Positions 11,250 to 21,869 of a stretch of DNA of 64,000 nt are shown one piece after another. The DNA is from Asparagopsis taxiformis (taxonomy: Eukaryota > Rhodophyta > Florideophyceae > Bonnemaisoniales > Bonnemaisoniaceae), in the NCBI GenBank assembly GCA_030407315.1, contig JALQPE010000276.1:23405-87404 (forward strand). Direction: 5' to 3'. The notes under the pieces are model-generated. The model did not search any database, was not told the DNA's origin, and worked only from the letters and a program-made list of their open reading frames with translations. Positions within the stretch are counted from its first letter, which is position 1. Every line of letters begins with the position of its first letter. The position numbers and the translations under genes are program-made.

Positions 11250-11349
11250 GCGTCTTTGGCCGAGTGGTTAAGGCGGCAGACTCAAGGAAATATCATCTGC
11301 GTATTCTGCTTCACGTTTGTGAGCACGGGTTCGAACCCCGTAGGACGCA
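11250..11349 (+). tRNA. tRNA-Leu(CAA) with 17-nt intron
   Basis: The cloverleaf folds completely. The acceptor is GCGTCTT (11250-11256) with AGGACGC (11342-11348), discriminator A at 11349. The D arm is GCC/GGC. The anticodon stem is GCAGA (11276-11280) with TCTGC (11305-11309). The anticodon CAA is at 11283-11285. A type II variable arm pairs TCAC with GTGA, and the T arm is ACGGG-TTCGAAC-CCCGT. A 17-nt intron at 11287-11303 sits one base 3' of the anticodon, the canonical eukaryotic position 37/38. The A box (TGGCCGAGTGG) and B box (GGTTCGAACCC) are intact. CCA is not encoded. It reads UUG codons. Confidence 0.95.
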
Positions 11350-11381
11350 TCATGACACGACCTTGCACCGATACGCGACAG

Positions 11382-11389
11382 TTTTTTTT
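11382..11389 (+). terminator. RNA polymerase III terminator
   Basis: A run of eight T follows the tRNA end by about 32 nt, with a second T run just after. This is a standard Pol III stop. Confidence 0.75.
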
Positions 11390-13821
11390 CCAGGAATTTT
11401 TTTGCAACAGATTATCCCCGCCAGGGTTGTCATACTGTCCACGCGAGCACAATGCTGCTACGCACACTGATCTCGTTGAACGAGAAACTGAAATAATTTT
11501 CACGATACATCAATATAAGGACAGACTGTCACACGCACACCATTTTCCACCGAGAATGGAACTTGACTTGAAATATCGAGTCCAGCGATCACGCAAAGTT
11601 GCTCCCACACGAGATGGTTCAACGCGCCCCTGCTTCAACAGACTAAGAACTATGCCATGGAGTTGCACGCAGATAAGCTCTGCAGGTTGTGTCAAGAGGT
11701 GCAATTTGCTTCTCTGCGTATATCTCGGATATTTATCATGCGTTTCCAGTGGTGCTAAGTGAAACCTTGTATCTGCACACGTATCACGTCGACATGGATC
11801 AATGTTAGCGACATATATAATTCCATTCCGTACTGCGTTGAGCTTGGCACGAGGTTAAGCTCTATCGGAGAGCAGGAAACTAAAGTGATACAACAACATA
11901 TGAAATCAGAACAAACCATGCAGCTGGAAGAATCTTAACCGCTGATGTGTACGGATTCGAGTTGACAGCAACACACCAAGCCTCAAGTTCTTCCATCCAC
12001 CAGTCAAATCCGTGTGCACACACACATGTTTCCAAAGTTTCGAAATATGTTGCTCAAAACCACTAACCAACGCAGTCACTAACCACAGAAAGTGTATGTA
12101 TGACGTTGCGAAGGTCGTAAAATCATCCCGTGATGTGCATATGCCAGTGAGCTGGTACCATGTTACATCACACGTAGATTCGCACACAAAGCACAATAAT
12201 CTCTTTCTGACAGTCGTCGAGACGCATGTATTGTTACCGAAAAGCAGACCCATCTTGTCCATCCTGACAGTGACGGAACGAGGAACTCTATAAATAACGT
12301 TGAAAAACATATTCAAATCAGCTCATTTGCAAGACCAATGGAATCGCGCATGCAAAGTGCTTTCTCCCTCTAGTTAATATCATCTGATGTGAAGGCAATA
12401 AAGCGCATCGGTATCCTTCACCATACACTTTTGCTTCTGTCATTGACGTCTGACTACTATACCAGGTTTATTTTGACAGCTTGTCATTCATAAGGTCCTC
12501 GCCATTGTCCACCGCGAATATCGTTCCAAGCATTGCTTGCAACGATAAACATCGGCATAGATGTGACAGATTTGCTGCATTCTTGTCTGCAATATAGAAC
12601 GAGTGCAACCTCTGCAGACACGTAGAACTGGCGTACGTACGTCTGCCTTTGACAACTTATGTTACTCTCACTACTTACACTGCAGTGCATTCATTCGTCA
12701 TCGTATCGGATTATTGGATGGAGATTACAAAAACGATGTGTGTAAACATACTTGTATACACGATCGCGATGATACTGTAACATTTCCTTGTCGAAGTTGT
12801 ACAGGATGATATGTCACAATTCATATTGCCTTTACATTTGTAATCACAATCTTATCCTATCTGACAACAAGATACGCCGCCCATGCAGACTGTCATTTGT
12901 TGAGAGAGAACCAATAGGATCGTAGACAACACTCTGAAACTCTTCATCTACCAACATTGTTTCAATATCAGACAAAAAATGGCTCAGATAGGTCTGATAC
13001 CTTACATCTCTCAACTGCTTCCCTCTTGGTATTTCATTCATAAACAAGTAGCCCACAAATTCATGTAGAGCATCCACTTGACACTTATGCTATCTCATTT
13101 CCTATGGTATAAGATATCATGATAACAGCGTGAAAAACAAACTCATCTCGCTTGAGGTGTTGATGAATCTTTGATACGTTAGGGCTTCCGAAATCCCTCA
13201 GAATATGTATTGGAATGAGCAGAAACATTACTTGCATGGAATATCCGAACGTAATATTGCCGAGTGTTCGCACGAGATTGACCCCATAGCTTTCCAATCA
13301 GCTCTTCAGTTATTTAAGGAGCTATTCTTCACACACCTTACATGGTCAGGTTTACAATACGTTTGCCTCTTGTGATTCCAAACCATTATGTTTCTCATAT
13401 CATTTGAAAGATCTATGTTGAACTATTTTCGATATCGAACTCCATCGTTCATGGACAAGTTCATCTATCTATTATTTCTCTACCTTGTAACAAACTGATC
13501 CAGTTTATGTGGCACCGTGGCTTTTGAAATTTCTTTGAAGCAGTTTCAAGTTTCTCACCGTCCAATAAAGCCACATGTTTTCCCTGCTTCGAAAGTTTAC
13601 AGGAATGACAACTCATGATGATACGGACCCAATTAGTCAAGAATGCAACTCCTATCGTTGCTTTGTTTCAGTCTCGGCTCAATTTCGGTCAGTTCCATCC
13701 ATCCCTCTTTTTCAACAACAACTGCGATATGCTGTCTACAACTCTGGATCCCTACCATCAATCTGCAAACCTAGTTCCCAGCGATTGCATCCAACTCTTT
13801 AAACTGCAAGCGAAAGAAGAG
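11390..13821. other. Long intergenic region, no gene supported
   Basis: Several frames of up to 136 codons occur (for example 11906-12316 minus), but none shows a domain, a signal peptide with good context, or similarity to neighbours. No strong repeats were noticed. Confidence 0.4.
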
Positions 13822-13829
13822 TATATAAA
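13822..13829 (+). promoter_or_regulatory. TATA box of paralog 5
   Basis: TATATAAA lies about 105 bp before the ATG at 13935. Confidence 0.55.
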
Positions 13830-13934
13830 GCTATGTTCTAGAACTTGCTTGGAATTCTTTCTCGTTACGCACATCCCACTCAGCGTTCGGGTTCACTGGA
13901 AATCTATCTGCAGTAACACCATCATCTTAAACGC

Positions 13935-15929
13935 ATGATGTTTCGTGCTCCCCAAGCACTTTCAGTGCTTCTTCTGATTGCCAGTGTCTTATCGGCAGTC
14001 TTTGCATCCCGTGACGAATACTACAGGCCCGATGTCCCCGCAGAAGTTCCTCCTGGTGGCTCTTGTAGACGTCCAGGCTCCGTCTGTGTAGCGGGGTATG
14101 TATGTGCTGGTCGAAGAAGCAGGCGATGCGTTCGACCGATTCCGTTGGGAGGAGCATGCCGTGACAAGCCGTTTTGGATCTGTGAAGATGGAACAAGATG
14201 TATCGGTGGAATTTGTTCAAACACAGCCGGACCAGGAGATTCCTGCATTGCTCCGGGAATCACTTGCAGTAGTGGTCTCTCCTGTGTTGGCACTTCTTCT
14301 GAAAAGATTTGTGTTCGTCCGCGAGATGAAGGAGAACGATGCGAGGATCCGTTCTGGATCTGTGCATCTGGACTAGATTGTGTTCGTGGCATATGTCGGA
14401 AGCCAGAATTAGAAGAAGGAGAACCTTGCACGACTACTGGAACTCCTTGCGCTTCTGGTCTGACTTGCTTCGGTCCTGCTGGATCCATGACATGTACCAG
14501 TCCAATTCCTATTGGTGGTGAATGTACCAGTGCCTCCCTCTGCGCTTCCGGCCTCAATTGTATTGATGATGTTTGCAGCAAGGTCGTGGACCTCGGAGAC
14601 TCGTGTGGATCACGAGGAATAGTCTGCAGCAGCAGACTCGCTTGTATTGGTGATGTTTGCAGGAAGCCTGAACTTGAAGAAGGTGAACCCTGCACGACTA
14701 CTGGAACTCCTTGTGCTTCTGGTCTGACTTGCTTCGGTCCTGCTGGATCTATGACATGCACCAGTCCAATCCCGATCGGCGGTGAATGTACCAGTGCCTC
14801 CCTCTGTGCTTCCGGTCTCGATTGTATTGATGATGTTTGCAGCAAGGTCGTGGACCTCGGAGACTCGTGTGGATCACGAGGAATAGTCTGCAGCAGCGGA
14901 CTCGCTTGTATCGGAGATGTATGCAGAAAGCCTGAACTTGAAGAAGGAGAGCCTTGCACGACTACTGGAACACCTTGCGCTTCTGGTCTGACTTGCTTCG
15001 GTCCTGCTGGATCCATGACATGCACCAGTCCAATCCCCATTGGTGGTGAATGTACCAGTGCTTCTCTCTGTGCAGCCAATTTGAACTGTATCGACGACAT
15101 ATGCAGCAAAGTTGTCGGAATCGGCAGCTCATGTGACGCTATTGGAGTTGTCTGTAGCAGCGGCCTCGCTTGCATTGGAGACGTTTGCAGACAACCTGAA
15201 CTTGAAGAAGGTGAACCTTGCACCAGTACTGGAATTCCTTGTGCTTCAGGATTGACTTGCTTTGGTCGCACAGGATCAATGACGTGTACCAGTCCGATCC
15301 CAATAGGTGGTGAATGCACCAGCGCTTCGCTTTGTGATTCTGGCTTGGATTGCATTTCGGGTGTCTGTACCAAGGTTGTAGGACCTGGTGACTCATGCCT
15401 TTCTGCCGGGACAATTTGTAGCAGTGGACTATCCTGCGTAGGAACGACAACTGAGAAGATCTGCGTACGCCCAGGAGATGAAGGTGACGAATGTGAGGAT
15501 CCGTTCTGGATTTGTTCAAGTGGCCTTGAATGTGTGGGTGGAATCTGCAGGAAACCAGAACTAGGAGAAGGGGACGTATGCGATACAAGTGGCGGAGCGA
15601 AATGCGAGGAGGGGTTGATCTGTTATGAACGTCGCGGAATCAGCACCTGTGTACGACCGGTTGGTTTGAACGGACGATGCGGACGAAAGACTTTGTGTGA
15701 CACTGGACTTGTGTGCATTGGAAGACGATGCAGGGAGCCTTTGATTGGCGAGGGCGAGTCGTGTCTAGCTGTCGACGCGGAATGTGAGAGAGGATTGGTA
15801 TGCGTCGGAACGGCTATCGAACAGATTTGTGTGGTGCCGACCGATGAAGGGGGTGAATGTGGATTGACGCCATTCCAGATTTGCAGAAAGGGACTTTGGT
15901 GCTATCGCGGTAGGTGCAGGGTTGACTGA
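13935..15929 (+). CDS. Secreted cysteine-rich protein with 88-aa tandem units, 664 aa (paralog 5)
   Basis: The start is a double ATG. A signal peptide (core LSVLLLIASVLSAVFA) precedes two ordinary A+B cysteine pairs. Next come four tandem units of exactly 88 residues (264 bp), each beginning KPELEEGEPC. Each unit joins an A module, a reduced B module (SASLCASGLNC) and an extra short module (IVCSSGLACIGDVC). The fourth unit has diverged at its end. Three more pairs follow, ending KGLWCYRGRC as in paralog 4. Unlike the arginine-rich paralog 2, the repeats are acidic (LEEGE). Near-identity of the middle units shows recent expansion or gene conversion. Extracellular location is inferred; function is unknown. 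Confidence 0.85.
   Translation: MMFRAPQALSVLLLIASVLSAVFASRDEYYRPDVPAEVPPGGSCRRPGSVCVAGYVCAGRRSRRCVRPIPLGGACRDKPFWICEDGTRCIGGICSNTAGPGDSCIAPGITCSSGLSCVGTSSEKICVRPRDEGERCEDPFWICASGLDCVRGICRKPELEEGEPCTTTGTPCASGLTCFGPAGSMTCTSPIPIGGECTSASLCASGLNCIDDVCSKVVDLGDSCGSRGIVCSSRLACIGDVCRKPELEEGEPCTTTGTPCASGLTCFGPAGSMTCTSPIPIGGECTSASLCASGLDCIDDVCSKVVDLGDSCGSRGIVCSSGLACIGDVCRKPELEEGEPCTTTGTPCASGLTCFGPAGSMTCTSPIPIGGECTSASLCAANLNCIDDICSKVVGIGSSCDAIGVVCSSGLACIGDVCRQPELEEGEPCTSTGIPCASGLTCFGRTGSMTCTSPIPIGGECTSASLCDSGLDCISGVCTKVVGPGDSCLSAGTICSSGLSCVGTTTEKICVRPGDEGDECEDPFWICSSGLECVGGICRKPELGEGDVCDTSGGAKCEEGLICYERRGISTCVRPVGLNGRCGRKTLCDTGLVCIGRRCREPLIGEGESCLAVDAECERGLVCVGTAIEQICVVPTDEGGECGLTPFQICRKGLWCYRGRCRVD
14397..15452 (+). 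repeat. Four tandem 264-bp coding units
   Basis: The sequence TGCACGACTACTGGAAC or a close variant recurs at 14427, 14691, 14955 and 15219, exactly 264 bp apart, keeping frame. The first three units are nearly identical and the fourth is more diverged. Confidence 0.9.
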
Positions 15930-17192
15930 TAGATGGTTGGTCAGTAGTGCCGTTGAATAAATGATGTTGTTGCTCTGTTGGTCAGCCGACCGACTGTTTT
16001 GAAACATTCTGTTGTGTTGTTCAGCGGAAAGATGCCGTCCATGTTTGGATGACCATTCGAGATCTATGGTACGAGTGGACGTAGAGTGAAGGTAGCCGAT
16101 GAGTGAATGACATGATTGGTGGGTGGTCTTGTTGCGAGTATTGCCAGTCATGAATTATACATCACCGAGATGAATAGCTATGATAGAAACATGAACATTT
16201 TTATTCATGATTATAGGCCGGAGATTTTTCTGGGCTAACGGTTACAAGTATAAACGTGTAACCGATAGCCTTCAGTTGAGATGTCCTATGTACCGTTTCG
16301 ATTTTATTTTATTTTCATCTGGCATTCGTGAGCGCATCTATGGTCTACGCCAACCATCTTTGGTAACCCCGAAAGGAAGTATCTCTGCATTTTCAGATTT
16401 TTTTCCTTTTCGCCATTGAAAGACACTTTCTCATACACTGTAATATCTATTTTGCCAACCGGCAGTGTTTTCTTATCTACAGTGTCAGTGTGTATGAATT
16501 TACAACTCGCACATAAACCCCAAAAAAGTTCTACTATGTTCTGGAGCTTCCTGACCACCTCCTGTTCAACAGGACGTCGAAAGCTTCCTCGGTAATCTTT
16601 ATACAGCTTCATCAGGACTTCGCAACACAGCATTTCTGTTGAGCGCATCATTTTGACCTGAGGGTGTCCTCGTCTCGCGGCTCGAACTTCCCGCCAAAGC
16701 ATGTATGCGGATCCCGTTCTTACCTCTGATCAATCCGTACCCTTTGTAGGTTCTTGACTAACAGCGCAAGTTTTCACCAAAAGCGTATACGAGAGATTTA
16801 TCGGCGCAGATTGTCTTCAAGATCGCTATGCTATATCTTCGGAGATGATAGGGATAACTCATCTCCGCTTTGTATCAATGATCTGCAGTTGCACACGTAC
16901 AGATCTTCAACTCAGATCTGTTGGACACCATGTGTACTGCTCTTTAATACCCAGTTCAAGCGTGAATTCTTTACCGAAACTATGTCATTCTGCTACTCCG
17001 AATCATACGAGCGCTCTGCTGGTTCCCTGAACGCAGTTACAGTGCCCGGAAATAGGTTAGCAATGGGGACTGTTTCACAATGCGTGGCTGCTATTCTTCA
17101 CTATCCTTGCTAAGGGTATTATTTCTCCGTATTCGTCCTACACAAAACCTTGATGGTACAAGTTCTGTCTCGTTTCCAAGTTTCAACAGGGG
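15930..17192. other. Intergenic region, possible small frame
   Basis: The only frame of any note is 132 codons on the minus strand (16304-16702). It has no signal peptide or domain, so I do not call it. Its 3' portion abuts the decayed cysteine-rich gene. Confidence 0.4.
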
Positions 17193-17981
17193 TCACACGA
17201 AAATTCTTCCTCTTATTCCGCGGATGTGCACCGTTTCCAGCAGAGATCCTTCTGTTCTCGAGGCAAGATTCACGCTCGCTACAGTTCCCAACAGGCCAAG
17301 AAGTCTCTCATTCACGCAATTCAAATCGCCCCATCCGCAATTTCCGAGCATGTCCAAATGAGATCCACTTTCCACCGTAGTTGTCCTGCTTTCAGCAAAC
17401 CTACCGCATCGTTCGTTGGATGCACACCCGTCACAGGCAGATGTACTTGAACTGCCGATTGCAACGGGTGGGTTGCGGCAGCTACTGTTCCTACATCCGA
17501 GACGATTTTTGCGCGTACCAAACAAATTTTCTCCGCACCGTTCGAGCACATCCATCGGTATTATTGACCGCCAGCCATTTCTACGTCTGGTGCGACCATC
17601 GTCCGGATCTTTGTAGATTGTTGTTTGGCCGGCTGGTAAAGATTCGCTGGCAAAGGTTTTGATGGCAACGATCCCGGTTTTGCCAGGCTTTCCGGTGTGT
17701 TGACTGGGATTTCCATTGGCGCCCATGATATTGTATGTTCCTCTACAGGAAGAGACCATGCGTATTCCTCTTCCCACGGAAAATACAATGGAAGCGAGAT
17801 CGGCAACTGCGGTATGCTCTGTACCGTTTCCAAGTCCGCAGTGTTGTATGTCTGAAACTGGACGTGGACTGGTGATGTCGTGTCCGAATTGGGCGACGGA
17901 GAGCTGGATATCTGCGGTTGAAATTTTTGCATGGTAGGCGATGAGTGTAAATAGAATGCAGAGAGTGAAGATTGCCGTCAT
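17150..17981 (-). pseudogene. Decayed paralog of the cysteine-rich family
   Basis: A 262-codon frame starts with a good signal peptide (FTLCILFTLIAYHAKISTA) and has a TATA element upstream. The cysteine modules behind it are ruined. A degenerate B module reads RCGENLFGTRKNRLGC, then NSSCRNPPVAIG, and family cysteines are missing. Around 17280-17200 the family motif reappears in another frame as ERESCLENRRIS, matching RERESCLETGTIC of paralog 1, so at least one frameshift is present. I read it as a pseudogene with surviving promoter and leader. The alternative is a fast-evolving secreted protein that has lost the disulfide pattern. Confidence 0.6.
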
Positions 17982-18116
17982 AAATTGATAGCAATGAGCC
18001 AGTTGTGCCGGGAACTTTGTGAGCAGAAGTTGGCGTGGCGATACCTGGAAGGGTAGCTGAGAAGAGAAACAGGGTTGAGACTGAGAGTGTTCGGTTAAAT
18101 GGGGGGAGGAATGTGT

Positions 18117-18125
18117 GTTATAAAC
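18117..18125 (-). promoter_or_regulatory. TATA box of the decayed paralog
   Basis: GTTTATAAC on the minus strand lies about 136 bp upstream of the ATG at 17981. Confidence 0.4.
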
Positions 18126-19389
18126 AGAGTGTCTATCGTCTCTCTGCGTTTAGCTGTGTAGGCGATGAATATTTCGGAGAGTGATGAGAGACGAAATGCT
18201 GCTGAAAATTACGTCACCTTGGAGGATATTGAAGAGAATGCCATTTTCCTCGAACATCAAATTGAGTGGCGGAAGCTATCAGTAGAGATGCTTAATTATT
18301 ACGTGCTTGGGCAGTCTAGGCTTCGGAATTGGTGGTGAAGCTGTGCGACATGACTTGGAATTCTGGCAACGTCGCTTTTGAACCAAAATTATTTTGCTCG
18401 CTTGCAGTACCTGTGTGCTACGTGTTGGACTTGGCCACGAAAGAGATGGGCTGCCGTGTCGAAGCAGTACACAACAAGTGCTAAAGGCGCGCATCTGCAG
18501 TGCGCAAGGGTCGGGGGATGCGGTGGGAGAGGGGAGGGGTGGTGGGCGATGATAGAGTATTGAAGGTGACTCGAAAGTCACAGTGTGATCAGATGGGTCT
18601 TGCCGGTGGAACGTGCTACGCTTCCACAAGCAGAGTTGTCTACGAACCTCGGTTCGTAGCGGATGGGTTGGTGGCTTCGTTGCACGGAAGCCGTGGTCTT
18701 TTGCGTTGTTTGAGGGATTCCTCCGTCGTTGTAGAACGACTAAGTTTTACATAGGGTTGAACTCTTATTTGTTGTGTGTGTTTTATTCTCGTTGTGTTGT
18801 TTTCTTTTTCTTTCCCCTAATCTGCCTAAGTGGTTGATATACTTTCTGAAGTTAGATTTCTTGAGATCTCGCAAAGACAGTTACGATAAAGTGACGTCTC
18901 GTTTCCAGCGAGGCTATATGGTCGATAGTCGGATGTGGGAATGTCCACATCCGTCGCAAGTTGTCGAGCTGCCGCGAATACACGTGTAGGATATTCTGTA
19001 CGCAGTGGTGTTGACAACTTGCTACCATTAACAGGCGATGCACAGAGTATGGGACAGTGTGTCTTAATGGCGCCGTTGGTACAGTACATCGAAATTGGTA
19101 TCAATTTGCAATGACACTGAGTGTATGTGCATTGAGACAGTGTGATGACGCAACCAGTAATCGTAAAGTACTATACAGTGCAGCCTACACTGATATTCCA
19201 AGTGGGCAAACACATGTCGACGTTTGCTGCTGCTGCTGAATTTTGTATTGGCGCATACGGTTCGGGTTGGGATAAATGGAGCAGATATTGTCGAGTAATG
19301 CTGTAACCAATTTTACTGTATTCTGTAGAATTGCGATTAAAAAATGAAGAAGAAACAGACCAAATCATCATTGTGCCGAGAATGTCGGA
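18126..19389. other. Intergenic region before the first copia LTR
   Basis: No coding gene is supported. A short perfect hairpin lies at about 18629-18646 (ACGAACC-TC-GGTTCGT). Confidence 0.4.
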
Positions 19390-19501
19390 TGATCATACTA
19401 TTACACTATAGCATTACAGTAACATACGCAACACAATTTAAACCAACGCCGCCGAGCCGGCAACAACAGTAAAGGTGTGAACCTCTGACGCAGCATCCCC
19501 A
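19390..19501 (+). repeat. 5' LTR of copia element, 112 bp
   Basis: It begins TGATCATACTATTAC and ends GCAGCATCCCCA. It matches 24765-24876 almost base for base over the same 112-bp length. Confidence 0.8.
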
Positions 19502-19637
19502 ACAGGCTATGGATCCAGACGCTAAACCCCACACGATCTTCCCGACCCGCACCAACCCGCAATAACCTCTCACGACAGATCCTATGTCTCCCTGCCGCTG
19601 ACTGTAGCCGGGTTCTCACACCATCTCTTCCCCGACA

Positions 19638-21641
19638 TTGCGCTCAGCGCGCTACACACGCCGTACCCGCGAGCGCGCTCGACAAGAACTTGACCAGCTA
19701 CCCGATCTCCTCTATCAACAGGCCCTTATTGAACTCGAACTGGACACTCGTATTATCAACAAAATGTCTCAGCCTCCGTCACTCCCTGCATCCCCAACCC
19801 ATTCCCGATCCCTAACATTCCCCGCTTCGACATTTCTCCCCTTACCCCAACCATTCTCATCCATTTGTGTCACACCATCGAGAGTCATGGAACCCTCTAT
19901 AACGTCACACCCTTTATCCATGGCCCTCTTCCCCCTGTCCCCAGTGAGCCTGAAGACAGGAAAACTCATCACCAACAAGTTGCACTCTCTAGCCTACTCG
20001 TTCTGCCCAACATTTCGCAGTCCGTTCTCCGAGGCATGAGCCCCTCGCTCCTCAACGGTCACACCCACAAATTATATCAATTTATCTCGAACAAGTTATC
20101 TACTGTCCCCCAACAACACTCGGAATCTAACCTATGACACCGTGCATCTCAGCTCAAGTTCAAACCGGGTACAACCGTTCAAGACTACATCAACCGACAC
20201 ACTGAGCTCCGCGAAGTAATGCTGCAGTCAGCGTTTCCAAACATCGATGACGAAAAAACTTCTGTCCAGTTTGTCATCGGTGGACTATATGAAGACCCTC
20301 AATGGTCCACCCGTCTGTGTTACTTAGTCAACTTTCAAAATTTCCATCAAGGCCGGCGACATTCCCTTGAACTCGTATTCAAAATGTTCATAGAGCATGA
20401 ACGAGTTGCACACATCTCCTCTCCCAATCCAAGCCTCACCCTTGCCTACTCAATGCGAGGTACCCTGCCCTACTGCACATACAAGTACCGCCCTCCCCTA
20501 TCCCAAAATGCTCCACCCCCACCAAAATACTTCATATCGCACCCCCTCATCATACCGCGTTACACCACAACGATTCCATCGACAACCGCCTCGCCACACT
20601 ACCCCTCTCAATCTCCAAAGGATAATATACCCGCCACTAGGATACACTGGACCTTGGTGTACACTGCAAGGCTCCACGACACATCAAACAGACCAGTGCA
20701 TTGTCCGCCGAAACCTTCTCAAACATTTCAACCCCTCCCCATCCAAACTGCAGGCAAAAAAGATAGAACAACACGCTATCCCGTCATCCTCCATGCGTTC
20801 ACTACTTTACCCCCACCAACACCGTTACCTACCCTCCCATTCACCCCAGGTTTACCAACAGCAAATGGAACATCCGATCATATACACACTCCCCTCCACC
20901 ACCGGCTCCACCCCAGCCCCCACCCAACTGCCTGATTCCCCTCACCTCAGCACAATAAAATCCAATGATTTATCCTGCTATCTCCTCAACTCTGGAGCAA
21001 CACCCACACAATTGCGATACCCCCAACCCACTATGTCTCCTAATCCCTCTACGAACCACACCGCATCAGGTCACCAAGCTGCTATCACGCATCAGGGACC
21101 TGCTCAAATACCCCTCACACCAACAGCGACCATTCAAATCCCACATGCTGTATCCCTACCTAATGCATCCCTCAACCTCCTATCAGTATCCCAACTGGCC
21201 GAACAATATGACGTCATATTCAAAACTAGTGCGGCATACATCACACACCCCCAGCCACCACCACCAAGTCAAATAATTTGTGCTACAGCCCCACGTACAG
21301 ACAACCTGTACTGTCTCAACCCTTTAAATCCTTCCTTCAAACAAACCGCTGGCACTCAATACAACAACACATCCCAGGCTCACGGTGCACGTACTAACCG
21401 TAACAATACCGCATCCAACAAACCCCCTCGCCCACCTGCTCAGCCGAAATCCCCCGCCCCCGTATACAAGGCCATACCCATAGTGCCTAAACCCTTCCGC
21501 CTTCAACACAAGCGCCCACTGACACGATCTCCTTCACCCACATCCCGTCCTCCCTCCAGAACCGAAGCACCACCGTCCCCACAAACCCCCTCCCTGCCCT
21601 CCATCAACCAACTCCTCATCCACAGTTTCCCATCCACATAG
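19638..21641 (+). pseudogene. Copia gag-protease region, broken
   Basis: Coding character continues across three overlapping frames (19638-20039, about 20219-20935 and 20397-21641), so the region is frameshifted. The gag part is proline- and histidine-rich with a helical N-terminus. The protease active site survives as LNSGAT (copia consensus D-S-G-A), with Asn replacing the catalytic Asp, so the enzyme is presumably dead. The motif ASLNLLSVSQLAEQYDVIF is the conserved copia stretch just before the GAG-pre-integrase domain. Confidence 0.7.
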
Positions 21642-21869
21642 AAGCACACAGCACCTACCAATCCTACCCCACACGACCACCCTGTTCACGGGGACAACGT
21701 TCCCACACAATCAATCACAACCTCCGCTATCACACCAACCGTCCTATTTCCCTAACCCTCGTCAACAGCAACGTGTACCCAACAAACAACGCATAGTCCA
21801 CACCACGGACGCGCGCCAGGCAACACCACCCCAACAACACATCACACTACCCCCGGTATCAACACAACT

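Noticed and set aside
10933..11271. 112-codon plus-strand frame
   Set aside because: It runs into the tRNA-Leu gene, has no domain, and the tRNA evidence is decisive.
11906..12316. 136-codon minus-strand frame with hydrophobic stretches
   Set aside because: No recognisable domain, no promoter element, AT-rich composition; chance open frame.
14021..15373. Long minus-strand open frame (450 codons) opposite paralog 5, and similar antisense frames in paralogs 1 to 3
   Set aside because: They mirror the codon pattern of the cysteine-rich repeats, lack signal peptides or domains, and repeat with the same period as the sense gene.
18629..18646. Short hairpin ACGAACC-TC-GGTTCGT
   Set aside because: Eight-base stem with no flanking gene or T-run; chance cannot be excluded.
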